Shown here: positions 1-10,656 of the stretch, one piece after another | Numbering within the stretch: the first letter of the stretch is position 1 | Layout of the letters: each line of letters opens with the position of its first letter | Assembly: GCF_041435095.1 (NCBI RefSeq) | Contig: NZ_CP108025.1 | Span: 4,030,001 to 4,094,000 of the forward strand | Direction of reading: 5' to 3' | Length of the DNA stretch: 64,000 nt | Source of the DNA: Kitasatospora sp. NBC_00315 | Lineage (GTDB): Bacteria > Actinomycetota > Actinomycetes > Streptomycetales > Streptomycetaceae | Notes under the pieces: generated by a model | The model's input: only the letters and a program-made list of their open reading frames with translations | Told to the model about the DNA's origin: nothing | Database searches by the model: none | Program-made: the position numbers and the translations under genes

Positions 1-696
1 TCCCGGGTCTGGTTCCTCGGCGACTTCACGGACCGCGGGCCCGACGGCATCGGCGTCATCGATCTCGTCATGCAGCTCGCGGCGGAGGCCGCCGCCGCCG
101 GCGGGTACTGCCGCGCCCTGATGGGCAATCACGAACTGCTCTTCCTCGGCGCCTCGCGCTACGGCGACGAGCCCGTCCGGTCCACCGCCGGCACCGCCTC
201 CTTCCTGGCCGCCTGGCGGCTCAACGGCGGCCAGCAGCACGACCTCGACCGGCTGGAGCCGCACCACGTCAGCTGGCTCTCGCGGCTGCCCGCGATGGCA
301 CTGGAGGACGGCCACCTGCTGCTGCACTCCGACACCACCGCGTATCTCGAATACGGCTCGTCCATCGCCGAGGTCAACGACGCCGTCCACGAACTGCTCG
401 CCGACGAGGGCGCCGACGAGTGGTGGGACGCCTTCCGCAGCTTCACCAAGCGGTTCGCGTTCCGCGGCGAGGCCGGCCCGTCCGCCGTCCACGAGCTGCT
501 CGACACCTACGGCGGACAGCGCGTCGTGCACGGCCACAGCCCGATCCCGTACCTGACCGGCACGGCCCACGCCGAGGACGGCACGCCGCCGCACATCCCC
601 GGCCCGTACGTCTACGCGAGCGACCTCGCCATCGCGATGGACGGAGGAGTCACCATGGACGGCCGGCTGCTGGTCGCCCGACTGCCCGTCAACTGA
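1..696 (+). CDS. Metallophosphoesterase (PPP-type), 5' end missing
   Basis: The reading frame is open from the first base, so the gene starts upstream of the window. The visible part begins with GDFTDRGPDG, the metal-binding GDxxDRG signature of calcineurin-like phosphoesterases. It is followed by GNHE (around residue 43 of the visible part) and, near the C-terminus, VVHGHSP, the histidine ligand motif. Together these are the metal-site motifs of PPP-type Ser/Thr phosphatases and their bacterial relatives. The likely role is a cytosolic phosphoester hydrolase; the substrate cannot be told. No signal peptide can be assessed because the N-terminus is cut off. Confidence 0.85.
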   Translation, partial: SRVWFLGDFTDRGPDGIGVIDLVMQLAAEAAAAGGYCRALMGNHELLFLGASRYGDEPVRSTAGTASFLAAWRLNGGQQHDLDRLEPHHVSWLSRLPAMALEDGHLLLHSDTTAYLEYGSSIAEVNDAVHELLADEGADEWWDAFRSFTKRFAFRGEAGPSAVHELLDTYGGQRVVHGHSPIPYLTGTAHAEDGTPPHIPGPYVYASDLAIAMDGGVTMDGRLLVARLPVN

Positions 697-945
697 CCCG
701 TTCGTCAACGGACCCCGCCCTCCGGCCGGCCCCAGCTGTCGGCCGATCCCGTCAACCGACCGTGCCCGGCCGAACACCGGGTGTCCGGCCCGCGCCCCCC
801 GGCGCTGAAATTCCGGAAACCTACTGTCTGCACGCCCCCACCCGCCCCTACCATCGAGGCACACCGCACCCGGCAGCCCCGGCCCCACCCACCGGGCCGC
901 CCGCGTGCGGACGTCAACCTCCGTGACGGAGCGAACGGGGTCCGC

Positions 946-1968
946 ATGAACAACGCCCCGCACCTGCTGGCCGAGGACCGCCCGGACTTCGAGCGCATCC
1001 TCGACGAAGCACTGCGCGACGGAACCATCCTGACGGCACAGCGTGAACCGGCAGGCACAAGCAGGACCAGCGAGCCGAACGAGACCCGGGACACCCGGGA
1101 CACGCGTGACACGAGCGCCGGTACAGGCGCGAGCGGGACGAGCGGGACGACCGCCACCCGGCTCACCAGCGAGCAGTTGCGCACCAAGGCGCTGCTCGCC
1201 GCCGGGACCATCGCCTCGGGCGCCGCCGTCGAGTACGAGCACTACACCCGGCTGCGCGAACACCTGCGCACCCCGCTCGAAGGACCGGCCGCCGCACCCG
1301 CCCAGGAGTCGACCCCTCGCAGCACCGGCCCGCAGACCGTCCGAGAACTCGCCGCCCAGCTCGGCTCCGAGAACGGCGCCGGGCTCCTCCCCGTGCTCAC
1401 CGTGCTCGCGCCGATCCTGGCCGGCGCCGCCGCGGTGGTCCTCCTGGCCCTCGGGTACCTGCTGCGCGCCGCGAGCCCGGCCCTGGTCCTGGGCCGTTCG
1501 CTGGTCACGGCGGGCTGGCTGACCCTCGCCGTCGGGATCGCCGCGATGGTCCTCGGCATCATCGGGCTGATCCTCACCGCCCTGCGGGACGGCGCCGGAC
1601 CGCCCGACGACGCCGACCCGGATCTCCGGGCCGAGGTCGCCGACGCCCGCCGCGCCTGGCAGCTGGCCCTGCGCGAGCGCGCCCTGCTGCCGTACCTGCG
1701 GGCCAACCTGGACTCCGAACCGGCGCTGGCGCCGTACACCCCGGCGCCGCGACCGGCGCCGGGGGAGGAGTCCGGTCAGCGCCAGGACCCTTCGGCCTCT
1801 CCGGAGTTCAGCAGTCCCGGCTACACCGGTGCAAGCTTCAGCAGTCCCGGCTTCTCCAGCCCGGGCGTCGAGGGTGTGACCGACCCCGAGGGCCGCACCC
1901 CGCGTCCCGCCGAGTTCAGCAGCCCGGGTTACAGCCCGCCCGCGTTCACCAGCCCCGACGACGTCTGA
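946..1968 (+). CDS. Two-helix membrane protein with FSSPG-repeat tail
   Basis: A 340-residue protein of unknown function. I chose the ATG at 946 because upstream in-frame sequence is low-complexity Pro/Arg. The N-terminal half is charged and Thr/Asp-rich. Two hydrophobic helices lie at about residues 145-170 and 180-208, followed by a short soluble segment. The C-terminal ~60 residues are Pro/Ser-rich and carry repeated FSSPG/FTSP motifs (EFSSPGY, SFSSPGF, FSSPGV, EFSSPGY, AFTSP). The tail looks disordered and might be a docking or phosphorylation region, which is inference. It stands alone between the phosphoesterase and a convergent small membrane gene. Confidence 0.8.
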   Translation: MNNAPHLLAEDRPDFERILDEALRDGTILTAQREPAGTSRTSEPNETRDTRDTRDTSAGTGASGTSGTTATRLTSEQLRTKALLAAGTIASGAAVEYEHYTRLREHLRTPLEGPAAAPAQESTPRSTGPQTVRELAAQLGSENGAGLLPVLTVLAPILAGAAAVVLLALGYLLRAASPALVLGRSLVTAGWLTLAVGIAAMVLGIIGLILTALRDGAGPPDDADPDLRAEVADARRAWQLALRERALLPYLRANLDSEPALAPYTPAPRPAPGEESGQRQDPSASPEFSSPGYTGASFSSPGFSSPGVEGVTDPEGRTPRPAEFSSPGYSPPAFTSPDDV

Positions 1969-2037
1969 GCCGTCGGGCCCGGCCGGCGCACCGGGCCGGT
2001 GCGCCCGGCCCGGGCGCACCCGACCCGGCGAAGCGGC

Positions 2038-2358
2038 TCAGCCGGCCTGGTTCGGCCCCGCCACCGGGGCCGGCCGCACGCTGTTACGCGCACCGAGCGA
2101 GCGGACGAACTGGACGATCAGGACGACCGGCAGGATGAACGCCTTGAAGAAGATGATGTACTCGCCGCCCTCGAAGATGAACCCGAGGTAGATGCCGTAG
2201 CCGGCGAAGCCGAGCCCGGCGAGCACGTTGAAGATCCGCCAGCCGATGCTCAGGCCGCCGAAGTTGGTGCTGCCGATCCCGAGCATGGCCACACCGCTGA
2301 TGAACAGCAGGACGACGTACCAGGAGAAGAGGGGCTCGGCGCTGAAGTCAAGGTTCAT
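2038..2358 (-). CDS. Small three-helix membrane protein, unknown function
   Basis: A 106-residue protein starting MNLDFS. Three hydrophobic stretches (about residues 12-28, 40-62 and 68-88) suggest an integral membrane protein with a short Pro-rich C-terminal tail. The start at 2358 is the first Met before the hydrophobic part; a longer frame back to 2502 would run through the divergent neighbour's upstream region and is unlikely. I do not recognise a family. It is transcribed divergently from the Stealth-like remnant at 2388. Confidence 0.7.
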   Translation of the reverse strand: MNLDFSAEPLFSWYVVLLFISGVAMLGIGSTNFGGLSIGWRIFNVLAGLGFAGYGIYLGFIFEGGEYIIFFKAFILPVVLIVQFVRSLGARNSVRPAPVAGPNQAG

Positions 2359-2387
2359 AGGAATTCCCGTATAAAGATCAGATAAGC

Positions 2388-2936
2388 ATGGTGGGACGAT
2401 CGCGTACAGTACTGGATTCCCGGACGCCCCGTCACCGCCTTTCACCCCCCGCCCCGGGGCCGAGCGCCCCGGGCGCGTCCCGACCAGGACGCTCGGCCAC
2501 ACGCCACACGCCGCGCACCGCGCACCGGAGCCTGCTGCGGCAGAACGCCGAGGACTTCTCGGCCGAGTTCGCCCGGACGGCCGCCGAACCGTTCCGCGCG
2601 CACCGCAGCCTCTCCCCGCTCACCCTCTGCGGGTACACCGCGTACCTGGCGGGGAAGGCCGTGTCCGTCCCGGGCGACGAGCTGTTCGTGGACATCGGCG
2701 ACCCGGTGGCGCTGCGGCGGCTGCCGGCGCTGACCGCGCGTCGGGAGCACGCGGTGCTGTGCCTCAACGACGTCACCACGGGCCTGCTCGACCCGGCCGT
2801 CCAGGACGTCGCCGTCCGCGAGTTCCTGGAGGCGTACTTCCCCGTACCCGGCCCGTTCGAGCGGCCCCGCGCCCTGCTCCCCCGGCCGGCCGAGGGCGTC
2901 GTCGCACCGGTGACGACGGCGGGAACGACAGGCTGA
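2388..2936 (+). pseudogene. C-terminal remnant of a Stealth-family sugar phosphotransferase
   Basis: The frame gives 182 residues. The first ~39 are low-complexity and resemble no domain. From about residue 40 (position 2505) the text follows the conserved blocks CR3 and CR4 of Stealth proteins, hexose-1-phosphate phosphotransferases of capsule and wall glycan synthesis. There is an HTPRTAHRSLL-like segment, then FRAHRSLS, YTAYLAGKA, VLCLND and finally FLEAYFPVPGPFER, which matches the family's usual FLE-FP-P-pFE ending. Catalytic blocks CR1 and CR2, normally over 150 residues upstream, are absent, and the next gene upstream is divergent. I infer a 5'-deleted gene that has stayed open. It may or may not still be translated. 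Confidence 0.6.
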
Positions 2937-2955
2937 GCCGGGCCCGGGCGGGCCG

Positions 2956-3435
2956 TCACTCGATCCCGAGGGGCGCGATCCCCAGATCCGCCCGCATGAG
3001 GCCGCGCATCCGCGCCATCGCGGCCCGGCGCTCCACGATCAGGGCCGCGTCCTCGGCGGAGCCGACGCCCGCGCCCGCGGCGTAGGCGTCACGGAGCCGG
3101 CGCAGGCTGCGGAACGCCTCGTTCCCGGCCGCCACCACCGGCGTCGGGCCGACCAGCCAGAGTCGTTCGCTCGCCGTGTACAGGTCGGCGCCGCGGAAGG
3201 CCTCCCGGACGGCCGAGTCCCGGGCCCGGTCGGACAGGTGGTCGCCCAGCGCGACCGCCCGGATCTCCTCCCCCGCCGTCTTGAGCGCCGAGACGAACAC
3301 CGTGTACACCTCGCGGCGCAGCTCCGTCGCCCGGCGAACCTCCTCACGCCGCCACCGGCCGCGGTCGGCGACCAGCGTGGCAGTGATGCCGATGACGGCG
3401 CCGGTCAACGTGGAGAGCAGGGGCATCCAGTCCAT
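2956..3435 (-). CDS. Membrane-anchored hypothetical protein
   Basis: A 159-residue protein starting MDWMPLLSTLTG. One N-terminal hydrophobic helix (about residues 4-23) is followed directly by Arg-rich sequence, so the rest is probably cytoplasmic by the positive-inside rule. The soluble part is largely alpha-helical with many charged residues and may form a coiled coil. No catalytic motif is visible. Proteins of this shape, a single anchor plus a helical domain, are common uncharacterised streptomycete proteins. It lies downstream of thiC on the same strand with a gap of 188 bases. Confidence 0.75.
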   Translation of the reverse strand: MDWMPLLSTLTGAVIGITATLVADRGRWRREEVRRATELRREVYTVFVSALKTAGEEIRAVALGDHLSDRARDSAVREAFRGADLYTASERLWLVGPTPVVAAGNEAFRSLRRLRDAYAAGAGVGSAEDAALIVERRAAMARMRGLMRADLGIAPLGIE

Positions 3436-3623
3436 GCCCGCAGCTTGTCCGAACCGGCCTGTCCGCACCAGGGGCCGTGCACCCGCCGGGTCCCCCGGTG
3501 CGTCCGGGCGCACCGGCGGGCCCGGCGGGCCGGTGCGACGGCGCGGAGGTCCGGGCGGACCGGACGGCGCCGCCCCGGGAAGCCCCCTCCGCCTCCCGGA
3601 ACGGCACGACCGGCGACCCGGCG

Positions 3624-5592
<1,969 letters not shown>

Positions 5593-5840
5593 TGTCTGCG
5601 GACGGTGTGTCCGCAACAAGACGTCAACACCGTAGCGACCCGATCGCCGCCGGTCCAGAGCGGGTCCACGCGACGGTCTGCTCCCGGCCAACCGCCACCC
5701 CGGGCGCCCCGGGGCGCCCGGACTGTGTTAACCGGAGGTTAGGTGTCGGCCCGGCCCCTGTACCGGGGCACCGCCCCGGCAGGACGCTGCGTGTGACGGC
5801 GCGACCACCCCGCGCCGCCCCCGCCACCAGGAGGTTCACC
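5593..5840. other. Divergent promoter region, thiC / MHS transporter
   Basis: This stretch, together with the riboswitch, separates thiC from the transporter gene. It must hold both promoters. I see no convincing operator palindrome. An AGGAGG ribosome site at 5829-5834 fixes the transporter start at 5841. Confidence 0.5.
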
Positions 5841-7202
5841 ATGAGCGCTGCCGGCCCCGGCACCCCCGCGAGAACGGCCCGGACACCGTGGAAGGCCGTC
5901 GTCGGCGGCTCGATCGGCAACATGGTCGAGTGGTACGACTGGTTCGTCTACGCGAGCTTCGCGACCTATTTCGCCTCGGCGTTCTTCCCGCACGGCAACC
6001 CCACGGCCCAACTGCTCAACACCGCGGGGATCTTCGCCGTCGGGTTCTTCATGCGCCCGGTCGGCGGCTGGCTGCTCGGCCGGTACGCCGACCGGCGGGG
6101 CCGCAAGGCCGCGCTGACCCTCACCGTCACCATGATGTCCGCGAGCGCGCTGCTGATCGCGATCGCCCCGACCTACCGGCAGGTCGGCTACTTCGGGGTG
6201 GTCGTCCTGCTGCTGGCGCGCCTCCTGCAGGGCCTCTCGGTCGGCGGCGAGTACGCCGCCAGCGCCACCTACCTGACGGAGGCGTCAGCGCCGGCCCGGC
6301 GCGGGTTCGTCTCCAGCTTCCAGTACGTCTCGATGACCCTCGGTCAGCTGATCGGCCTCGGACTCCAGATCCTCCTCCAGCACACCCTGTCCGACTCCGA
6401 ACTGCACGCCTACGGCTGGCGCATTCCGTTCGCGCTGGGGGCGGCCGGGGCCGCCGTGGTGCTCTGGCTGCGACGCAGCCTGGTGGAGACCGGGGCCTAC
6501 ACCGAGGCGGCCCAGGAGCAGCTCCGGCCGCGGGCCGCGCGGCCCGCCTCCGAGGAGCGCGGAACGATTCGCCAACTCATGCAGCACCGACGTGAGTTCG
6601 CCCTGGTGATGGCGCTGACCATGGGCGGCACGGTGGCCTACTACACGTACACCACCTATCTGACCAAGTACCTCTCCAACACGGCGGGCCTGAGCAAGTC
6701 GGACGCCGCGCTGGTCAGTTTCTGCGCGCTGTTCGTCTTCATGCTGTTGCAGCCCTTCGCCGGAGCGCTCTCCGACCGGATCGGGCGCAGGCCGCTGCTG
6801 ATCACCTTCGGTGTGGGCGCCACCCTCGGCACCGTGCCGCTGATGACCGCGCTCTCGCACGCCGGCACCTTCGGCGGCGCCCTGCTGCTCGCCGTCGCCG
6901 CCCTGGTCCTCGTCACGGGCTACACCTCGATCAACGCCGTGGTGAAGGCCGAGCTCTTCCCCACCCGGATCCGCGCGCTCGGGGTCGCGCTGCCCTACGC
7001 CCTGGCCAACGCCCTGTTCGGCGGCACGGCCGAGTACGTGGCGCTCTGGTTCAAGAACGCCGGCGCGGAGTCCGGCTTCTACTGGTACGTGTCCGGCTGC
7101 GCGGCGGTCTCGCTGGTGGTCTACCTGTCCATGCGGGAGACCAGGGGCACCCGGCTGACCCCGGCCGGGGTGAGTGCCGCGCCGGAGCGGGCCACCGTCT
7201 GA
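5841..7202 (+). CDS. MFS transporter, metabolite:H+ symporter (MHS) family
   Basis: A 453-residue, 12-helix inner-membrane permease. The start is fixed by an AGGAGG site 7 bases upstream. The N-terminal segment GNMVEWYDWFVYASFATYF is the hallmark of the MHS branch (KgtP, ProP, ShiA). It is followed by the loop RPVGGWLLGRYADRRGRK between helices 2 and 3, and the repeated DRIGRRPLL loop in the C-terminal half. MHS members carry alpha-ketoglutarate, proline/betaine, shikimate or dicarboxylates; which one cannot be read from the sequence. It is divergent from thiC and 54 bases upstream of a two-component pair. Confidence 0.9.
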   Translation: MSAAGPGTPARTARTPWKAVVGGSIGNMVEWYDWFVYASFATYFASAFFPHGNPTAQLLNTAGIFAVGFFMRPVGGWLLGRYADRRGRKAALTLTVTMMSASALLIAIAPTYRQVGYFGVVVLLLARLLQGLSVGGEYAASATYLTEASAPARRGFVSSFQYVSMTLGQLIGLGLQILLQHTLSDSELHAYGWRIPFALGAAGAAVVLWLRRSLVETGAYTEAAQEQLRPRAARPASEERGTIRQLMQHRREFALVMALTMGGTVAYYTYTTYLTKYLSNTAGLSKSDAALVSFCALFVFMLLQPFAGALSDRIGRRPLLITFGVGATLGTVPLMTALSHAGTFGGALLLAVAALVLVTGYTSINAVVKAELFPTRIRALGVALPYALANALFGGTAEYVALWFKNAGAESGFYWYVSGCAAVSLVVYLSMRETRGTRLTPAGVSAAPERATV

Positions 7203-7256
7203 GCCGGGCCCGCGAAGAGCCCGCGGCGCGCCCCGGTCGGACCTACCCTGAGCGGC

Positions 7257-7919
7257 ATGCACGTACTCCTCGTCGAGGACGACGACCGGCTCGCGGCGGC
7301 CCTGGCCGCCGCGCTGGCCCGGCACGGGCACCAGGTGGTCCGGGCCGGGCGGGCCGACGACGCACTCCGGCTCAAGGACACCGCCGAGTTCGTCCTGCTC
7401 GACCTCGGACTGCCCGACATGGACGGCCTGGAGGCGCTGCGCCGGCTGCGCCGGGTCTCCACCGTGCCGGTGATCGTGCTCACCGCGCGGACCGAGGAGC
7501 GGGACATCGTCAGAGGGCTGCGCTCGGGAGCGGACGACTACCTGGTCAAGCCGTTCCGGACGGCGGAGCTGGTGGCCCGGATGGAGGCCGTGCAGCGGCG
7601 CGGCACCAGGCCCCGGGCCGCCGCCGGGCGACAGGTCTCGGTCGGCGACACCCTGATCGACCTGGAGACCCGCCGGCTGACCGTGGACGGCGCCGCGGTC
7701 GTGCTGACCCGGCGGGAGTTCGACGTGCTGGCACTCCTCGCCCGCGAGCCCGGGGTGGTCCGCAGCCGCGAGGAGATCCTCGACGAGATCTGGGGGGACG
7801 TCCTGCTCTCCGCGTCCCGCTCGCTGGACGTCCACATCGCGGGGATCCGCGCCAAGACCGGTCGACCGGGCCTGGTGGAGACCCTGCGCGCGACCGGCTA
7901 CCGGCTGGCCACCGCCTGA
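7257..7919 (+). CDS. OmpR-family response regulator
   Basis: A 220-residue regulator with an N-terminal receiver domain (about 1-115) and a C-terminal winged-helix DNA-binding domain (about 128-218). Acidic residues E7-D8-D9, the phosphoacceptor D49 in LLDLGLPDMDG, and the conserved lysine in DYLVKPF are present. The winged helix shows LTRREFDVLALL and the recognition region SRSLDVHIAGIRAKTG. Its stop codon overlaps the start of the kinase gene by one base (TGATG), so the two are translationally coupled. It probably responds to the adjacent kinase. Confidence 0.95.
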   Translation: MHVLLVEDDDRLAAALAAALARHGHQVVRAGRADDALRLKDTAEFVLLDLGLPDMDGLEALRRLRRVSTVPVIVLTARTEERDIVRGLRSGADDYLVKPFRTAELVARMEAVQRRGTRPRAAAGRQVSVGDTLIDLETRRLTVDGAAVVLTRREFDVLALLAREPGVVRSREEILDEIWGDVLLSASRSLDVHIAGIRAKTGRPGLVETLRATGYRLATA

Positions 7920-9250
7920 TGCAGCGACGTCTGCTGGCCGTCTACACACTGCTGATCGCCTGCCTGGTCGCGGCGCTGGCCGTACCGCTCGCACTGGCCT
8001 ACTCCTCCCACCGCACCGGGGAGCTGCTGCTCGCCCGCCGCGCCGACGCCACCCGCTTCGCGGAACTCGCCGACCGCGCGATCCGGGACGGGGACACCGC
8101 CGGACTCACCCTGGAGGTCTCCCGCTACAGCGCCCTGTACGCGACGGCGGTGGAGATCCGCGACCGGGACGGCGTGACCGTCGCGGGCGGCGGCGTCCGC
8201 GACGAGGCCGCCGTCTCGCGCGCGCTGTCCGGGCGCACCACCGACCGGCTGCCGCTGCTCACCCCCTTCGGCCCCGCCGGCGTGCTGATCGCGGAGCCGG
8301 CCGGGCGGGACGCCCAGGTCACCGGGACGGTCCTGATGCGGGCCCCGACCGGCGCCGCGCGCCGCGCGGTGGCGGCCGTCTGGGCGGCCCTCGCCGGGGG
8401 CTCGCTCGCGGCCCTGCTCTGCTCCCTGGTGGCCGCCCGCCGGCTGGCCGGCTGGATCCTGCGGCCGGTCGGCGAACTCGACCGCACCACCAGGGCGATC
8501 GCCGAGGGCCGGTTGGACGCCCGCGCCGGCACCTCCCGCGGCCCGGCCGAACTGCGGCGCCTGGAGCAGCGGTTCAACACGATGGCGGATGCCATCGCGG
8601 GGGCGCTGGAGCGTCAGCGGGCCTTCGTCGCGGACGCCTCGCACGAGCTGCGCACGCCGCTCACCGTGCTGTCACTGCGCCTGGAGAACCTGGAGCCGCA
8701 CCTCGTCCCCGCCGGCCGGGCCGAGTTCGACGAGACGCTCGCCGAACTCGACCGTCTGAACGCTCTGCTGGAGGACCTGCTGACGCTCGCCCGGGTGGAG
8801 GCCGACGCCGGTCTGCCCGAACTGGACGCGGTGGAGCACCTGCTGCCCCGACTGGCCGGCTGGCAGGAGGTGTACGCGGCCCGCGGCATCGGGCTCGGGA
8901 CGCAGATCGCCGCGACCGGCCCGGTACCGGCCGCGGCGGCCCGGATCGCCGACATCGCCCTGGACAACGCCGCGAAGTTCGTTCCCGCCGGCGGCCGGGT
9001 CCACGTCACCCTGGCCGACGGGGTGCTCCGGATCGCGGACGACGGGCCGGGACTGGACGAGGAGAGCCGGCAGGCGGCTCTGGGCCGCTTCTGGCGGGCG
9101 CCCGGGCACGGCAACGTCCCCGGCAGCGGGCTCGGACTGGCCATCGCCGCCGAACTGGCCCGGGCCTGCGGCGGCGCCCTGGCCCTGCTGCCCAACCACC
9201 CGCACGGGCTGGTGGTGGAACTGCGGCCTCAGCCGTGGACCGAGCGGTAG
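7919..9250 (+). CDS. Sensor histidine kinase, partner of the OmpR-type regulator
   Basis: A 443-residue membrane kinase. One helix at about residues 5-28 and a second at about 145-175 flank an extracytoplasmic sensor of ~115 residues. HAMP follows, then a HisKA domain with the H-box ASHELRTPLTVL (phosphoacceptor H242), and an HATPase domain with DNAAKF (N box), ADDGPGLD (G1) and GSGLGLAI (G2). The gene ends 22 bases inside the convergent TAXI lipoprotein gene. That adjacency suggests the kinase and the binding protein may work together, which is inference. Confidence 0.95.
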   Translation: MQRRLLAVYTLLIACLVAALAVPLALAYSSHRTGELLLARRADATRFAELADRAIRDGDTAGLTLEVSRYSALYATAVEIRDRDGVTVAGGGVRDEAAVSRALSGRTTDRLPLLTPFGPAGVLIAEPAGRDAQVTGTVLMRAPTGAARRAVAAVWAALAGGSLAALLCSLVAARRLAGWILRPVGELDRTTRAIAEGRLDARAGTSRGPAELRRLEQRFNTMADAIAGALERQRAFVADASHELRTPLTVLSLRLENLEPHLVPAGRAEFDETLAELDRLNALLEDLLTLARVEADAGLPELDAVEHLLPRLAGWQEVYAARGIGLGTQIAATGPVPAAAARIADIALDNAAKFVPAGGRVHVTLADGVLRIADDGPGLDEESRQAALGRFWRAPGHGNVPGSGLGLAIAAELARACGGALALLPNHPHGLVVELRPQPWTER

Positions 9251-10179
9251 TACGCCTGCGCCCCGGGGTGCAGGGGCACGGTTCCGGTGCCGATCGCGTA
9301 GCGCTCGTCCAGCCGGCTGCCCGGCGCGTCCGGCACCTGGAGGCGCTCCCGCCGCCGGAACAGCACCTCGGTGACGGCCCGGACGGTGGCGGCGGCCAGC
9401 TCCGCGCGGCAGACCAGGTAGCTCGGCGTGCCCAAGGTCGTGGTCGGCTCCCGCTGCCCGTAGGCTCCCGCCGGTATCGACACGCTCTCGTAGACCGGAC
9501 CGTAGGTCTGTCGCAGTGCCGGCGCGAGCCCGCCGAGCGGGACCAGCCGGATCGGCAGGTCGGCGGCCAGCTCGGTGATCGCCCGGGTCGGGACGCCGCC
9601 CGACCAGAAGAACGCCTCCAGCGCCCCCGACCGCAGCGCCGCCACCGACTCCGGCAGGCCCAGGCGCCGGGCGCCGCCGGCATCGACCCCGGCCGCGGCC
9701 AGCACCCGTTCGGCCACCACCGAGGTGCCCGACCCGGCGGCGCCCAGCGACACCGCACGGCCGAGCAGCTGCTCCGCCGAACCGACAGGCGAGCCGGCCG
9801 GCACCACCAGGTGCAGCTGGTTCAGATAGAGCCGGGCGATCGCGGAGACCGCCACCGGCCGGTCGAAGGAGAAGCGCCCGGCCACCGCGTCCGCCGCGCT
9901 GTCGGCGAGCGTCAGCCCCAGTTCGGCCTCCCGCCCGCCGAGCAGCAGCAGGTTCTGCACGCTCGCCGCCGTACCGATGACCTCGACCGCCAAGCCGCCG
10001 TACGCCGCGTGGATCTCCGCCGCGAGCCGCCGGCCGAAGGCCTCGTACGGGCCGCCCTCCGGCCCCGCGGCCAACCGGAGCTCCCCGCGCGGCGCGGGCC
10101 CCGAACAACCGGCGGGCACGGCCGTGCCGAGAACTCCGGCACCGAGGGCCAGGACCGCGCGGCGGGAGAGGCTGGGCAC
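9229..10179 (-). CDS. TAXI-family TRAP solute-binding lipoprotein
   Basis: A 316-residue exported binding protein. The N-terminus has twin arginines (SRRAVLALG), a hydrophobic run and a cysteine (C25, in VPAGC) that probably carries the lipid; the position -3 residue is Pro, so the lipobox is imperfect. The mature protein matches the TAXI type of periplasmic binding protein: RLAAGPEGGPYEAFGRRLA near the start, a VIGTAASVQNLLLL segment, AELGLTLADSAADA, and FFWSGGVPTRAI. TRAP membrane subunits (DctQ/DctM-like) are not nearby. With the convergent two-component genes it forms a trio, and a sensing role rather than transport is possible. Confidence 0.85.
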   Translation of the reverse strand: MPSLSRRAVLALGAGVLGTAVPAGCSGPAPRGELRLAAGPEGGPYEAFGRRLAAEIHAAYGGLAVEVIGTAASVQNLLLLGGREAELGLTLADSAADAVAGRFSFDRPVAVSAIARLYLNQLHLVVPAGSPVGSAEQLLGRAVSLGAAGSGTSVVAERVLAAAGVDAGGARRLGLPESVAALRSGALEAFFWSGGVPTRAITELAADLPIRLVPLGGLAPALRQTYGPVYESVSIPAGAYGQREPTTTLGTPSYLVCRAELAAATVRAVTEVLFRRRERLQVPDAPGSRLDERYAIGTGTVPLHPGAQAYYRSVHG

Positions 10180-10240
10180 CGCGCCATGCTAGCCGGGCGC
10201 AGGGGCGTCACACTTGGTCCGGAACCGAAGGAGGCCGGCG

Positions 10241-10441
10241 ATGGTGGGCAGTACGGGCCGGGTGACCGGCACGGTGGGAGAGGGCCTGGTCGGCGAGGTG
10301 CTGCTGCACGTACCGCAGCGGCAGGGGACGGAGGCCTTCCTCGCGTACCTGGCGGTACCGGGGGAGCGGCTGCGCCCGGGCACCCAGGTGGTGGTGATCG
10401 AGCACCAGCCGCCGCGCACGGTGTACGTGGCCCCGCTCTGA
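10241..10441 (+). CDS. Small NfeD-like OB-fold protein
   Basis: A 66-residue protein with a strong GAAGGAGG site 6-13 bases before the ATG at 10241. It is beta-rich, beginning GSTGRVTGTVGEGLVGEV and ending VVVIEHQPPRTVYVAPL, which fits the small OB-fold found at the C-terminus of NfeD proteins. NfeD proteins commonly accompany SPFH/flotillin proteins, and a flotillin gene follows 215 bases downstream on the same strand. A role as flotillin partner is inferred from that pairing. It lacks the membrane helices of full NfeD proteins. Confidence 0.75.
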   Translation: MVGSTGRVTGTVGEGLVGEVLLHVPQRQGTEAFLAYLAVPGERLRPGTQVVVIEHQPPRTVYVAPL

Positions 10442-10656
10442 GCGCCGGCGGGTGCCGGGACGAGCGCCGAAGGGGCACCGACACCGCGCTGACCAGGGCG
10501 GACGGGCGACCGGGAGACTGATGCAGAATCAGGACGCGGAGCGCTTCCAAAATGATCGAAAGAGGCGCAGAATCTCCTGCTGCCACCGCGTTCCGCGCCA
10601 TCCTGCACAACAGAGCGCAGCCACGGAACCGGTGTGCCCTGAAGGGGGAAAAGCCG

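Noticed and set aside
10241-10441. RiPP precursor peptide
   Set aside because: The 66-residue protein is a beta-rich NfeD-like domain without leader/core organisation, and no modification enzymes are near.
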